Shown: positions 18,629-28,290, counted from the stretch's first letter. The stretch: 64,000 bases of DNA from Acidobacteriota bacterium (GCA_016208495.1 JACQXX010000085.1:48142-112141); one strand, 5' to 3'. Translations and numbers: made by a program. Notes: a model not told the origin generated them from the sequence alone.

Positions 18629-18663
18629 CCTGGGAGCGCCGGCAGGATGCCGGCGCTCCCAGG
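18629..18663. repeat. Perfect palindrome downstream of wecB (16-bp stems)
   Basis: CCTGGGAGCGCCGGCA is followed by GGA and then its exact reverse complement. It begins 20 bp after the wecB stop. There is no T-run, so it is a REP-like extragenic palindrome rather than a classical terminator, although it could stop or stabilise transcripts. GC-rich palindromes of the same style occur at 30925-30964 and 31335-31354. Confidence 0.9.
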
Positions 18664-18732
18664 GGAATCTTTTTCTAAAAGGCTATATAAAACCTGCCGT
18701 CGAGCTAAGTTCTGGATTTTTGGCGGAATTCG

Positions 18733-19431
18733 ATGCGCAACTGGTTTCTTTCATCTCAATCAAAAGTGCAAAACCCATTTTTTCGACTTGAGGAACCTGA
18801 TTTGGCCCAACTCAAGCAGGGGTGGGCTGAATTAATTCGTTCTGTATCGGCCAGACCGGAACGTCTCCAGGCTCTGTGGGAACAACTGGTCAAAAACTAT
18901 TCCGAGCCCCATCGTTCCTACCATAACCTCAGCCATATCAAAGCTTTATTGGACCATATCCAGCCGGTTCGCGACCACCTCGAAGATATTGAAGTGGTGA
19001 GTTGGGCCATCTGGTTTCATGATGTCATTTACCGCACTCGTCGGAGTGATAATGAGGAACAGAGTGCAGCATTTGCTTTTGAGTGGTTGAATGAATTAGA
19101 AATGCCCCCACTTCGCCGTGATCAGGTTCACCGCCTGATTCTGGCAACCAAACATCACTCCCTTGACCATCTTCCACCTGACGGCGCCTATTTTCTGGAT
19201 GCCGATCTGGCAATTTTAGGGGCGCCCGAACCGGTTTATGCTGAGTACCGGCAGGCCATTCGTCGTGAATATTCGTGGGTGCCCGAGTTTGTATATCGCC
19301 GTAAGCGACGGGCCGTTCTCGAAAGCTTTTTGACAAGGGAGCAATTGTACTTTACAAGTGCAATGCGCGCCCGACTGGAAGCCCAGGCACGTCAAAACCT
19401 TTCGGCTGAAATCCAATTTTTATCAAGTTAG
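18733..19431 (+). CDS. HD-domain metal-dependent phosphohydrolase
   Basis: 232 residues. It matches the predicted HD-superfamily phosphohydrolases of the COG4339 kind. Metal ligands are seen in SYHNLSHIKALLDHI (first His) and WFHDVIYRTRRSDNEEQSA (HD pair), with the later Asp in LDADLAILGAP. Cytoplasmic; substrate unknown, probably a phosphomonoester or nucleotide. It ends 10 bp before panB, so it is likely co-transcribed with the pantothenate genes, but no functional link is known. The ATG is preceded by GGCGGA 5 nt upstream. Confidence 0.85.
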   Translation: MRNWFLSSQSKVQNPFFRLEEPDLAQLKQGWAELIRSVSARPERLQALWEQLVKNYSEPHRSYHNLSHIKALLDHIQPVRDHLEDIEVVSWAIWFHDVIYRTRRSDNEEQSAAFAFEWLNELEMPPLRRDQVHRLILATKHHSLDHLPPDGAYFLDADLAILGAPEPVYAEYRQAIRREYSWVPEFVYRRKRRAVLESFLTREQLYFTSAMRARLEAQARQNLSAEIQFLSS

Positions 19432-19441
19432 TCTTTTTGTT

Positions 19442-20317
19442 ATGAGTGTTCACCAAGCTGCGAAAGAGAAAAAAGTGACGATTCAGACGCTTCTGGATCG
19501 CAAACGAAATCACGAGAAAATCACCTCGCTGACCGCCTATGATTTTCCAATGGCCCGGCTGGTTGATGAAGCCGGGGCAGATTTTATTCTCGTCGGAGAC
19601 TCTCTGGCCAATGTGGTGCTTGGGTACGAAACCACCCTGGAAGTCACGCTTGACGATGTCATTTTCTGTACCCGGGCGGTTCGGCGGGCGGTCAAACGGG
19701 CGCTGGTGGTGGGGGATATGCCGTTTGGCAGCTATCACACCAGTGTGGAACGGGCACTCGATTCAGCCGTTCGGTTGATCAAAGAAGGCGGCGCCGAGGC
19801 TGTGAAACTCGAAGGTGGTCAGAAACGGGCATATCTCATTGAAAAAATTGTGGATAATGAGATTCCAGTGATGGGACATATTGGACTGACCCCGCAATCC
19901 GTGAATCGAATGGGCGGGTACAAAGTTCAGGGCAAGACGCTTGAAACGGCGAATCAGTTGATCGAAGACGCCCTGGCACTGGAAAAAGCTGGCGTTTTTG
20001 CCATTGTGCTGGAAGGGGTTCCGGGTGAAATTGCCCGCACGATTACTGAACGCGTCAAAGTTCCAACCATTGGAATTGGTGCCGGAGTTGATTGTGATGG
20101 GCAAATTCTGGTCATTTCCGATGTGCTGGGGTTGAATTTTGGCCATCAACCACGCTTTGTCCGTCAATATGTTGATTTGAAATCAGTGATTGGAAAAGCT
20201 CTGGAAACCTATGTCCAGGATGTCCAAACCGGGAATTTTCCAGGCCCGGCGGAGACCTACTCCCTTCCAGATGAAGTTGCCGCCAAACTCAAGAAATCCA
20301 ATGTTGGGTTCCTGTGA
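19442..20317 (+). CDS. panB: 3-methyl-2-oxobutanoate hydroxymethyltransferase
   Basis: First step of pantothenate (coenzyme A) synthesis: adds a hydroxymethyl group from methylene-tetrahydrofolate to ketoisovalerate. 291 residues, normal length. TIM-barrel motifs: ITSLTAYDFPMARLVDEAG, VGDSLANVVLGYETTLEVTL (metal-binding Asp), GDMPFGSYH, VKLEGG and MGHIGLTPQSVNRMGGYKVQ. The start was set at ATG 19442 because an upstream in-frame opening would overlap the HD gene by 74 bp. Precedes panC by 177 bp. Confidence 0.96.
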   Translation: MSVHQAAKEKKVTIQTLLDRKRNHEKITSLTAYDFPMARLVDEAGADFILVGDSLANVVLGYETTLEVTLDDVIFCTRAVRRAVKRALVVGDMPFGSYHTSVERALDSAVRLIKEGGAEAVKLEGGQKRAYLIEKIVDNEIPVMGHIGLTPQSVNRMGGYKVQGKTLETANQLIEDALALEKAGVFAIVLEGVPGEIARTITERVKVPTIGIGAGVDCDGQILVISDVLGLNFGHQPRFVRQYVDLKSVIGKALETYVQDVQTGNFPGPAETYSLPDEVAAKLKKSNVGFL

Positions 20318-20494
20318 CACTGAGCTGGCTCATTTGAAGTGTAACCCCAGGTTGGAATCATTTTCTCGGATGAGAAGACAGTCAAGTACTTCAAAAAATG
20401 AAGCTTAATGATCTACTGACTACCGACTACTGACTGATATCATCACATCTTTGACCCTGACAATTCCTGACCTTGCCACCTTGCTGAAAAAAAC

Positions 20495-21358
20495 ATGGAA
20501 ATCATCAATCGAATTCCCCGAATGCGAATGTTGTCGCGAAAACTACGCCGCGATAACCGGAAAATCGGCTTCGTCCCGACCATGGGGGCGCTTCATGACG
20601 GCCATTTGAGCCTGATTCGGCGTGCCCAACAGATGTCGGATGTGGTGATCGTTTCGATTTTTATCAACCCGATTCAATTTGGCCCCAGTGAAGATTTTGA
20701 AGTTTACCCCCGCGACCTGGCCCGGGATGCTGAGCAGATTGCCAACAAAGGGGTAGATTACCTTTTTGCCCCCAGCATTGATGAAATGTACCCGGAAGAT
20801 TTCATGACCTATGTGGTGACGGAAAATCTTTCCTCCCGATTATGCGGTGCCAGCCGTCCAGGGCATTTCCGGGGCGTCACCACCATTGTGAATAAACTGT
20901 TTAATATCATCACCCCGGACTTTGCCTTTTTTGGTCAAAAAGATGCCCAACAAGTGATCATCATTCAACGCATGGTGCGTGATTTGTGTATGGATACTGA
21001 GGTGGTGGTCTGCCCAATTATTCGCGAGGCTGATGGCATTGCGATGTCATCTCGCAACCAGTATCTTGATCCGGAAGAACGCCAGGCGGGACTGGTTCTC
21101 TACCGGTCGTTGGACCTGGCCCGGCGCCTGTATCAGGATGGTGAGCGCGACTGCCCTAAAATTGTCGGAGCTATCCGTGAATTGATTGAAAAAGAACCAC
21201 TTGCCCGGATTGATTACATTGCCGCCGTGGATGTTGACACCCTTGAGCCACTGAATGAAATTGATGATGAAACCTCAGTTTTAATTGCGCTGGCTGTGTT
21301 TATTGGTCGGACCCGCCTGATTGATAACATCGTCCTCAAACCAGAAATAGAAAACTGA
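20495..21358 (+). CDS. panC: Pantothenate synthetase
   Basis: Joins pantoate and beta-alanine with ATP through a pantoyl-adenylate. 287 residues, normal length. The nucleotidyltransferase HxGH motif is in MGALHDGHLSLI, followed by INPIQFGPSEDFEVYPR, FFGQKDAQQ and MSSRNQYLDPEERQ (the KMSKS-like loop). panD is not in the window. The gap to panB contains only degenerate sequence, so both may still be one transcript. Confidence 0.96.
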   Translation: MEIINRIPRMRMLSRKLRRDNRKIGFVPTMGALHDGHLSLIRRAQQMSDVVIVSIFINPIQFGPSEDFEVYPRDLARDAEQIANKGVDYLFAPSIDEMYPEDFMTYVVTENLSSRLCGASRPGHFRGVTTIVNKLFNIITPDFAFFGQKDAQQVIIIQRMVRDLCMDTEVVVCPIIREADGIAMSSRNQYLDPEERQAGLVLYRSLDLARRLYQDGERDCPKIVGAIRELIEKEPLARIDYIAAVDVDTLEPLNEIDDETSVLIALAVFIGRTRLIDNIVLKPEIEN

Positions 21359-21545
21359 GGGTTCCGGGTTCTTTAAGGGATGAGGGATGAAGGATGAGGG
21401 ATGAAAAAAATCACCTTGTCACCTTGTCACCTTGTCACCTTGTCACCTTGTCACCTTGTCACCCTGTCACCCTGTCCGGGTTCCGGGTTTTTGAAACCAA
21501 GCACCAAGCACCAGTCACCAAAAACTAAAAACTAAAAACTAAAAC
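21359..21545. repeat. Mosaic of short tandem repeats between panC and nnr
   Basis: Successive small arrays: GGATGAG/GGATGAA units (21376-21404), the 8-bp unit CACCTTGT about eight copies (21411-21477, last copies CACCCTGT), CCAAGCA units (21498-21513), and AAAAACT three copies (about 21521-21544). All but one have a 7-bp period. The octamer is the same family as the arrays at 59763-59966 and 62803-63053. Confidence 0.92.
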
Positions 21546-21562
21546 CCAGTCACCAGAAACCT

Positions 21563-23188
21563 ATGCTGCACATCCAGACTGCTGAGCACATGACAGAAGT
21601 AGATCGTCTCACAACCGAGACATATGGGATCAAAGGACTCATTTTGATGGAGAACGCCTCGGCGGGGGCGGCGCGTGAGTTGGTCCAGTTTTTTGGTTCC
21701 GTGGAAGGAAAATCAATTCGGGTCTTTTGTGGCAAGGGAAATAATGGCGGTGATGGCGCTGCACTGGCTCGTCAGCTTTGGATGCGTGGGGCGAGGGTTG
21801 AGGTCCTGTTGTTTGGAAAGCGTGAAGTGACTCGTGGGGATGCCCGGGTGAACTTCGATATCATTTCCCGGCTGGCGGAAACCGAGACCAAGTTGATTCA
21901 CTTCAAAGAGATTATTTCAGAGACGGATTTTAAAAACCTGGTTCAGCAAAATCCGCACGTTCCTGATTTGCACGTGGATGCACTCTTTGGCACCGGGTTG
22001 AAGCGAGGGCTGACTGACATTTATGAGCCAGTGATTGCCTATTTGAATGAATGTCGAGGCCGGAAAACTCATCGCATTCCGGTCTGTTCACTCGATCTTC
22101 CGTCAGGGTTGGCGGCTGATCAAGGAAATCCAATTGGACCAGTGGTTGAGGCTGATCTGACCGTGACGTTTACGGCGCCAAAACTGGCCAATGTTTTGCC
22201 CCCGGCGTGTGACTACAATGGCGAGTTACGGGTGGTGCCGATTGGGTCCCCTAAATCACTGACCCGGTCAGCGGGAAAACATAAATCCTGGCTTCACCTG
22301 GTCGAAGCCCACGATGTAAAGCGAATGCTTGGGGTGACCCGAAGACGACCTGGCGCCCACAAAGGGTCGGTTGGGCATGTTTTGCTTGCAGCCGGAGCAC
22401 GTGGGAAAACCGGCGCCGCGGCACTGGCTGGGGAAGCCGGACTGCGGGCTGGAACGGGACTGGTGACAGTGGCGCTTCCACGCTCAGCCCAGCATATGCT
22501 GGTGGCGAGTTGCCTTCCGGAAGTCATGACGTTTGGCGCGACTGAGACTGAACGAGGGACCTTCGCTGAATCAGCCGCGATCCAAGTTCTGGAGCTGCTG
22601 GCGGAACGGACTGTCCTGGCGATTGGACCTGGCATTTCCTCTGACGAGGATGATGTCAAGCTGTTTGTTCGACAGGTGGTTGAAAAAAGCCAGAAACCAG
22701 TGGTGATTGATGCTGATGGACTGAATTGTTTATCCCCCTGGCCGGCGGAACTCAAAGGCACACCCGAACGGCCTTTGATTTTGACCCCTCACCCAGGTGA
22801 AATGGCGCGCTTGACTGGTCTTTCAACCAAAACGTTGATTCGAAACCGGCATGATTGTGTTCGTGCACTGGCCACTGAACACCATCTGCACGTGGTGCTC
22901 AAAGGGCAGCGAACCCTGATTGCGGCTCCAAATGGCGAAGTCTACATCAATCCGACAGGCAATCCGGGGATGGCAACTGGAGGATCGGGCGATGTATTGA
23001 CCGGGTTGCTGGCTGGTCTGCTGGCCCAGTCCCCAGGTTCGCCACTCGAATCCACCTTGATTGCCGTCTATTTGCACGGCCTGGCCGGAGATAAAGCGGC
23101 TGCCAAATTGGGAATGCGCTCAATGGTCGCTTCAGACATCACGGCTGCGTTGAGCGAAGCTTTTTGGGAAATGGAACCATCGTCATAG
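21563..23188 (+). CDS. nnr: Bifunctional NAD(P)HX epimerase / ADP-dependent NAD(P)HX dehydratase
   Basis: Repairs hydrated NADH and NADPH: the N-terminal half epimerises R to S forms and the C-terminal half dehydrates the S form at the cost of ADP. 541 residues, the usual fused length. The YjeF_N part (about 1-235) has VFCGKGNNGGDGAALARQL and SLDLPSGLAADQG. The ribokinase-like part (about 245-541) has RRRPGAHKGSVGHVLLAAGA, LTPHPGEMARLTG and GNPGMATGGSGDVLTGLLAG (nucleotide site). It begins just after a repeat mosaic and has no clear ribosome site. Confidence 0.95.
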   Translation: MLHIQTAEHMTEVDRLTTETYGIKGLILMENASAGAARELVQFFGSVEGKSIRVFCGKGNNGGDGAALARQLWMRGARVEVLLFGKREVTRGDARVNFDIISRLAETETKLIHFKEIISETDFKNLVQQNPHVPDLHVDALFGTGLKRGLTDIYEPVIAYLNECRGRKTHRIPVCSLDLPSGLAADQGNPIGPVVEADLTVTFTAPKLANVLPPACDYNGELRVVPIGSPKSLTRSAGKHKSWLHLVEAHDVKRMLGVTRRRPGAHKGSVGHVLLAAGARGKTGAAALAGEAGLRAGTGLVTVALPRSAQHMLVASCLPEVMTFGATETERGTFAESAAIQVLELLAERTVLAIGPGISSDEDDVKLFVRQVVEKSQKPVVIDADGLNCLSPWPAELKGTPERPLILTPHPGEMARLTGLSTKTLIRNRHDCVRALATEHHLHVVLKGQRTLIAAPNGEVYINPTGNPGMATGGSGDVLTGLLAGLLAQSPGSPLESTLIAVYLHGLAGDKAAAKLGMRSMVASDITAALSEAFWEMEPSS

Positions 23189-23246
23189 CCAGGTCCGACT
23201 TTTACCAGCGATCAGAATTTATTTGTGAGGAGAGCGTACGTTTTCA

Positions 23247-24647
23247 ATGCCCCACTCGACGCCTGCCAGTGAGCCTTCCTTTGATACGGCCCGTGATACT
23301 GCGGGTCTTGGTGGTCATCCAAAAGGGTTGACCATGCTTTTTTTTACTGAACTCTGGGAACGGTTTAGCTACTACGGGATGCGCGCCATCCTCATGCTGT
23401 ATATGACATCAGCGGTCGCCCAGGGCGGACTTGGTTTTGATGTAAGAACGGCAGCCTCGATTTACGGCACCTACACCATGTCGGTCTACCTGACGAGCTT
23501 ACCAGGCGGGCTCATTGCCGATCACCTGCTCGGTGCGCGCATGGCGGTGTTGCTTGGCGGAATCATCATTGCCTGCGGGCATTTTGCGATGATTTTTTCG
23601 TCCATGCCTTTTTTCTATGGCGGACTGGTTTTGATTGCCGTTGGTTCTGGATTGCTCAAGCCCAATATCAGTTCAATGGTCGGTGGGTTGTATGGTCCAA
23701 ATGACCCACGCCGGGACAGTGGCTTTTCCATTTTTTACATGGGGATCAACATTGGTGCTGTTTTGGCGCCACTGGTGTGTGGGTATTTAGCCCAGGCTCA
23801 AGGATTCAAGCAGTTTATCCAGTCACTTGGGTTTTCTGCGGAGTCAAGTTGGCACTGGGGATTTGGGGCTGCCGGGGTTGGCATGGTGGTTGGATTAGCG
23901 GTGTTTCTGAGTCAATTAAAATGGGTGGCACACGTTGGAAATCGGCAAACCAAACCGATGGTTGATGGAAAACAAGTGACGATTCCAAAAGAACCCCTGA
24001 CGACGGCTGAATGGAAGCGGATTGCCGTGGTCGTGATCTTTTTTATGTTCACGATGTTTTTCTGGGCGGCTTATGAACAAAAGGGAACCAGCCTGAACCT
24101 GTTTGCCAAAGAACTGGTTCGAACTGAAATTTTTGGCTGGCCATTTCCATCTTCCTGGCTGCAATCAATGACCGCCTTTTATGTAATTTTATTGGCACCG
24201 ATTTTTTCCAAAGTGTGGGTTGCTTTGGGAGATAGGCAGCCGTCAAGCCCGGTGAAATTTATTTTTGGACTCCTGTTTATTGGATGTGGTTATTTACTCA
24301 TGATTCCAGCCGCCATGTTAACCGCCAGCGGAAAAATCAGCCCGCTCTGGTTTGTGGCGCTGTATTTTTTAGAAGTCATGGGCGAAATGTGTTTAAGCCC
24401 GGTTGGGTTGAGCACGGTGACCAAACTGGCGCCAGCTCGGGTTTTAGGAATTATGTTGGGTGTGTGGTTTCTGGCATCGGCGTTTGGCAACAAACTGGCT
24501 GGATATCTGGCCGGTTTTTATGACGGGTCGAATGCTCCCTTACTGACCATGCTGTATGGAGGCATTGCGGTGGGGCTTTTCGTCGCGGCTGGCATTCTTG
24601 CCACGTTGACACCTACCATCCGCAAGATGATGGGTGATGTAAAATGA
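23247..24647 (+). CDS. Proton-dependent oligopeptide transporter (POT/PTR family, MFS)
   Basis: Imports di- and tripeptides with protons across the inner membrane. 466 residues with about 12-14 hydrophobic helices. The family signature ELWERFSYYGMRAILMLYM (ExxERFxYYG) lies near residue 36, the PTR2 pattern GGLIADHLLGARMAVLLGG follows in the next loop, and GSGLLKPNISSMVGGLY is also typical. ATG 23247 lies 59 bp after the nnr stop, with GTGAGGAG about 13 nt upstream. Ends at a clear terminator (24696-24735). Confidence 0.94.
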   Translation: MPHSTPASEPSFDTARDTAGLGGHPKGLTMLFFTELWERFSYYGMRAILMLYMTSAVAQGGLGFDVRTAASIYGTYTMSVYLTSLPGGLIADHLLGARMAVLLGGIIIACGHFAMIFSSMPFFYGGLVLIAVGSGLLKPNISSMVGGLYGPNDPRRDSGFSIFYMGINIGAVLAPLVCGYLAQAQGFKQFIQSLGFSAESSWHWGFGAAGVGMVVGLAVFLSQLKWVAHVGNRQTKPMVDGKQVTIPKEPLTTAEWKRIAVVVIFFMFTMFFWAAYEQKGTSLNLFAKELVRTEIFGWPFPSSWLQSMTAFYVILLAPIFSKVWVALGDRQPSSPVKFIFGLLFIGCGYLLMIPAAMLTASGKISPLWFVALYFLEVMGEMCLSPVGLSTVTKLAPARVLGIMLGVWFLASAFGNKLAGYLAGFYDGSNAPLLTMLYGGIAVGLFVAAGILATLTPTIRKMMGDVK

Positions 24648-24695
24648 TTTTTTTGATTGAAATTTAAATTGCGGTTTGATTTAAATTAAAAAAAT

Positions 24696-24735
24696 AAAGG
24701 CACCATACCCGTTGATCAGGTGTGGTGCCTTTTAT
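24696..24735 (+). terminator. Rho-independent terminator after the peptide transporter
   Basis: AAAGGCACCA pairs perfectly with TGGTGCCTTT around a 17-nt loop, followed by TATTTTT. It is 48 bp after the transporter stop codon. Confidence 0.9.
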
Positions 24736-24739
24736 TTTT

Positions 24740-25124
24740 CGGTTAAGAAAAGTGAAATTTATCGTGGCTTTAAAGCAACCTTTTTTCAACCCCACCAATC
24801 CCGGTTACATTTTTCGGTTGTCTGACCAGTAACTTGTGACGGATTTTGGCTTTTACTGCAACAATATCTATCGGTTAAGCCGGCCCGTTAGCCCAGAGGA
24901 TGAGAGCCTGCGTCTGGAAAAGCCCTGAAGATCGCTCCGAATTTTCCCGAACTTTTGGGCACAAATCCGCTGTTCAGGCGTCTAAAGAGTCAACTCCAAA
25001 TTACATTTCTTTCCTGATTAAGCCGTAGTTCCAACGCTTTTTGCTTGTGGTATGCCAGTTGCTCTTATGTATGGCAACTGCATTAATTTATCCCTGAAAC
25101 AATAGAAAAGAAGGAGAAGACGAT
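24740..25124. other. Intergenic region upstream of a small gene, no feature identified
   Basis: 385 bp. I looked for a riboswitch or RNA gene around 24880-25010, which is moderately G+C rich, but could not match a known class. A 7-bp inverted repeat (CAGTTGC / GCAACTG, 25056-25080) precedes the strong ribosome site of the next gene. A promoter must be present but is not obvious. Confidence 0.4.
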
Positions 25125-25448
25125 ATGGTGAAAGTGAATTTGCTTGGAAATCGTTTTTTGAAGGCGCGGACCCTATCTCCGGCCAAACCAGCTCTCCAGC
25201 CAGTACCTGAAGCACCCGTGGTGACCGCAGGGGCGATTTTGACCAAATTGATGGCCGAACTGGTTCGAGCCCGAAACGCCAGCCAATCTGCACTGCAGCG
25301 GTTACGGCGAGATCCGAACCCATCTGAAGCCGCTTTGTTGGAGTTGCGGCGGACACGTGAGCAGGTCCAGTTGCGTCGTCAGAATTTACTGCGGGCCCTC
25401 GCGGCCCATCAAAAATCTCAATTATTGGAGCTGGTCAATGGTCAATAA
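25125..25448 (+). CDS. Small hypothetical protein with helical C-terminal half
   Basis: 107 residues. The start is well supported by AAGGAG 8-9 nt before ATG. The first 30 residues are Pro/Ala-rich (KPALQPVPEAPVV). Residues about 38-105 are a continuous charged helix, probably a coiled coil (ELRRTREQVQLRRQNLLRAL). No membrane segment or signal peptide. I do not recognise the family. It converges with khpB, with 162 bp between. Confidence 0.65.
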   Translation: MVKVNLLGNRFLKARTLSPAKPALQPVPEAPVVTAGAILTKLMAELVRARNASQSALQRLRRDPNPSEAALLELRRTREQVQLRRQNLLRALAAHQKSQLLELVNGQ

Positions 25449-25610
25449 CCCGGTTGGGTTCAATCAATGGCGGGGAGTACCCATCAGGTCACTCCCTCTC
25501 AAACTACGATTGTATTTCTTTCGCCACTCCCCGATTATTTCCGCTGGTTCTCATCAGTTCTCAAGATTTGTGATTCAATGCCTCTGATGAGGTGGGGAGT
25601 TACCTTTTCT

Positions 25611-26090
25611 TCAGGCTGGGTGAATGACAACTTTTCGTTCTTCCCCATCTCCAATACTTTCAGTGCGGACGGATGTATCTTCAAGCAGAGCTGTGTGAAT
25701 GATGCGACGTTCAAAAGACGTCATGGGCGCCAGGGTAAAAGGGCGGCCAAACCGCTTCACCCGTTCCGCCGCCGCCGTGGCCATCAACCGCAACTCATGT
25801 TCGCGATGGGCCCGGTAACTGCCAGCATCAAACCGCAGGCGAATTTCACCACGGAGATAGCGGGCAAATACCCGACTGGCCAGGTATTCAAGGGTATTGA
25901 GCAATTCCGCATTATGCCCAAGCAGCAAGGGGACATCTTCTCCTGAAAAGTTGACCCAAACCTGATGTGGTTCGCGCACGGATACCTCGACCTCAAGCTC
26001 AAAATTTCCCAAAGTTACAATTTTCGAAAGATATGCTTCCAGTTCGGTTGCAAATGTCGTGCATTGTTGATCAAGTTCAGGTGTTGTCAT
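25611..26090 (-). CDS. khpB: RNA-binding protein KhpB/Jag (KH and R3H domains)
   Basis: 159 residues. A KH-like domain with a GxxG-type loop (VPLLLGHNAELLNTLEYLA, about 58-80) is followed by an R3H domain (about 95-159) with the core SFERRIIHTALLED, normally RxxxH. The N-terminal Jag_N domain of longer homologues is missing. It binds RNA and is linked to cell-envelope growth in other bacteria. Placed last in rpmH-rnpA-yidD-yidC-khpB, its standard position. ATG 26090 is chosen over a TTG 9 bp upstream. Confidence 0.9.
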   Translation of the reverse strand: MTTPELDQQCTTFATELEAYLSKIVTLGNFELEVEVSVREPHQVWVNFSGEDVPLLLGHNAELLNTLEYLASRVFARYLRGEIRLRFDAGSYRAHREHELRLMATAAAERVKRFGRPFTLAPMTSFERRIIHTALLEDTSVRTESIGDGEERKVVIHPA

Positions 26091-26172
26091 AGCCGGCAAT
26101 TCCTTTGCGCTGATTGATCCTGTGCTGTCTCACGGCGAGTGGTTTCGGTCCTGGCCAGCCTCTGGTCCTGGT

Positions 26173-27978
26173 TTAGGCTGGGGATTCGGCTGGATTCTTT
26201 GCCTTTTTATTCAGGTTAACTGGCGGCGGCTGAACTGGATTGAGTTTATTGATCACCAGTTGCTGTGAGATGCCGATGATATTTCCAGCCATCCAGTACA
26301 GAACCAGTCCGCTGGGTGCCGTCCAGAAGAAAAAGTAGGTGAGCACAATCGGAAAGACCCAGGTCATCAGGGTTTTCTGCATTTTTTGAGCTGGATCATC
26401 CGTCGCAGGTGATGGCATCAGCAATGTGGAGCCAATTTGTGTGATACACATTGCAATGGGCAAAATATGCAGGCTATCAGGTGCCGACAAATCATTCAGC
26501 CAGGAGATAAAGTGCTCCTGACGGATATCCACCGAAATCTGGAGATAGATGAAGAAGGCAAAAAAGATCGGCATTTGAAGCAGCAACGGCAGACATCCCA
26601 TCAGCGGATTGCCTTCGCGCATCAACCGTGCCAGTTCCATTTGACCTTCGAGTACCCGTGGGTCACTTTTAGGAAGGTTCTTGATTCGATCTTGAATTTC
26701 CTTCACTCGAGGTTGAATTTCGGCTGTTTTTCTCAGTGCCACTGATGATTTCCACTTCAGTGGAAAGAGCAGGGTGTTGACAATGATGGTGATGGCAATA
26801 ATGGCCCACCCATAATTGTTTGTGTACCGATGAAGGATTTTGACGGAAACATCCAGGAGTGGCACCAGCGGGCGGACCAGGAAGGAAAATATGCCGTAGT
26901 CAACCAGTACTTCCAAATCAACCTTATTTCCCAAAAGTTGATTGACGGGTAACAGATAATTCCGATCTTTCGGGCCAATATAGAACGTGTTTTTTATGCC
27001 ATTGGGCAATGGTATCAGAACACCGACATAATCTCGTTCTGTTTGCGCTCCAGCAATGGTTTCCGTCACTTTTCGATTGGAAAGTACGACTTCAGGTACA
27101 TTTTGTCCCGGAATCACCGCCATCGCAAAATAATGGTCAGCCAGTGCGGTCCAATGAACGTTCTGGTACCGGTTTTTTTCAAACTGATCTGGGTGGACAT
27201 CCGTGGCAGGCCGATAGTATGGCTTGGTGGTGACGACAACCGCCTGGGGTGGGGTGTGGTAGCTGTCAAAAGTGTGGACGGACTGGTCACCAAAATTTGG
27301 TCCCAAAACAGTGTTGACTTGAACTGGAGACTGGTCTTTCTTGACATCAACTGTGTAGTCAAACGTATACCCAACTCCATCTTTTTCATCCCCATTGAAC
27401 ACCAAAACTTTTCGAACCAGGATACCCAGGGTTGGATCTTCGTAGGTAAAAGCCAGTTCTTTGGTCTCACCTGGGCCAATGGTGAGATTGGTGACTGGTG
27501 GGTCAATCCGATAGTTGACTGAATTGAGTTTTGTTTCAAGCTGGGTATCAGACTTAACTGCCAGCCGGAGCGAGGCACCCAGATCAACTGTTTTATCTGT
27601 TGGTGCGTGTTTTTGGGAAAAGGGAGAGATTAATTCAAGATCTTGATGCAGGGAGTTTTTGAGCGGTCGGCCATTTGGAAGCTGCTTCAGAATCCAGCTT
27701 GTCATCACGCCACCCCGGTTGGAAAAGACAGCTTTCCATAATTTGGTTTCAACCGTGAGCGATTGTTCCGGGACCGCATCTGGCGTCGGGAGAGGTCCTG
27801 GTAGAACAAGTGGTGACTCCACCACCACCTTGGGTGGTTCGTTGGAAGGCTGGGAAGGGGAAGTCGCAGGTGTTTCTGGTTTTGGGGAGGGTGGTGGAGG
27901 TGCAAAGAAGTACTGCCAGCCCAACAAAACCAAAAAAGAGAGGAACAACGCAAGAAAATAACGAGGTTTTTCGCCCAT
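26173..27978 (-). CDS. yidC: Membrane protein insertase YidC
   Basis: Inserts and folds inner-membrane proteins, alone or with SecYEG. 601 residues, the long Gram-negative type. First helix at about 7-25 (LALFLSFLVLLGWQYFF), a Pro-rich linker, a large periplasmic beta domain to about residue 370, then the conserved five-helix core: YGWAIIAITIIVNTLLFPL with the following Lys, MGCLPLLLQMPIFFAFFIYL, and MTWVFPIVLTYFFFWTAPSG. Part of the rpmH-rnpA-yidD-yidC-khpB cluster, 82 bp upstream of khpB. Confidence 0.96.
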   Translation of the reverse strand: MGEKPRYFLALFLSFLVLLGWQYFFAPPPPSPKPETPATSPSQPSNEPPKVVVESPLVLPGPLPTPDAVPEQSLTVETKLWKAVFSNRGGVMTSWILKQLPNGRPLKNSLHQDLELISPFSQKHAPTDKTVDLGASLRLAVKSDTQLETKLNSVNYRIDPPVTNLTIGPGETKELAFTYEDPTLGILVRKVLVFNGDEKDGVGYTFDYTVDVKKDQSPVQVNTVLGPNFGDQSVHTFDSYHTPPQAVVVTTKPYYRPATDVHPDQFEKNRYQNVHWTALADHYFAMAVIPGQNVPEVVLSNRKVTETIAGAQTERDYVGVLIPLPNGIKNTFYIGPKDRNYLLPVNQLLGNKVDLEVLVDYGIFSFLVRPLVPLLDVSVKILHRYTNNYGWAIIAITIIVNTLLFPLKWKSSVALRKTAEIQPRVKEIQDRIKNLPKSDPRVLEGQMELARLMREGNPLMGCLPLLLQMPIFFAFFIYLQISVDIRQEHFISWLNDLSAPDSLHILPIAMCITQIGSTLLMPSPATDDPAQKMQKTLMTWVFPIVLTYFFFWTAPSGLVLYWMAGNIIGISQQLVINKLNPVQPPPVNLNKKAKNPAESPA

Positions 27979-28065
27979 ACATCAAAAACTTTCAAAGCCC
28001 CTGACGTGCTGCGGATTCGGGATCGAAATAAAACAGCACACCTCTGTGTCAAAGCACAGATCTAT

Positions 28066-28290
28066 TCATGGAACCGGATCATATCCACCAGGACAAAAAG
28101 GATGACACCGGAGTAAGCGTCGAAGCCCCAAATATCCGCCCCGCCAAATTCCATAGCGTTCGATTGCCTCAGCCGTGTACTGAGAGCAGGTTGGATAAAA
28201 TCGGCAGGCAGGAGGCAAGGCTGGGGAGATGTAGCGTTGATACGCTCGAATTAACCCAACTGCTCCAGATCGTACCGAGAAATGCGCCAT
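28066..28290 (-). CDS. yidD: Membrane protein insertion efficiency factor YidD
   Basis: 74 residues. Contains the conserved [20 protein letters not shown] pattern and the end [13 protein letters not shown], with all the typical cysteines. A small protein with an amphipathic helix, associated with the inner membrane, that assists YidC. Lies between rnpA and yidC as usual. The ATG at 28290 lacks a clear Shine-Dalgarno sequence. Confidence 0.94.
   Translation of the reverse strand: MAHFSVRSGAVGLIRAYQRYISPALPPACRFYPTCSQYTAEAIERYGIWRGGYLGLRRLLRCHPFCPGGYDPVP

Noticed and set aside
24880..25010. Riboswitch or small RNA upstream of the small gene at 25125
   Set aside because: I could not match it to a known class or draw a stable nested structure.
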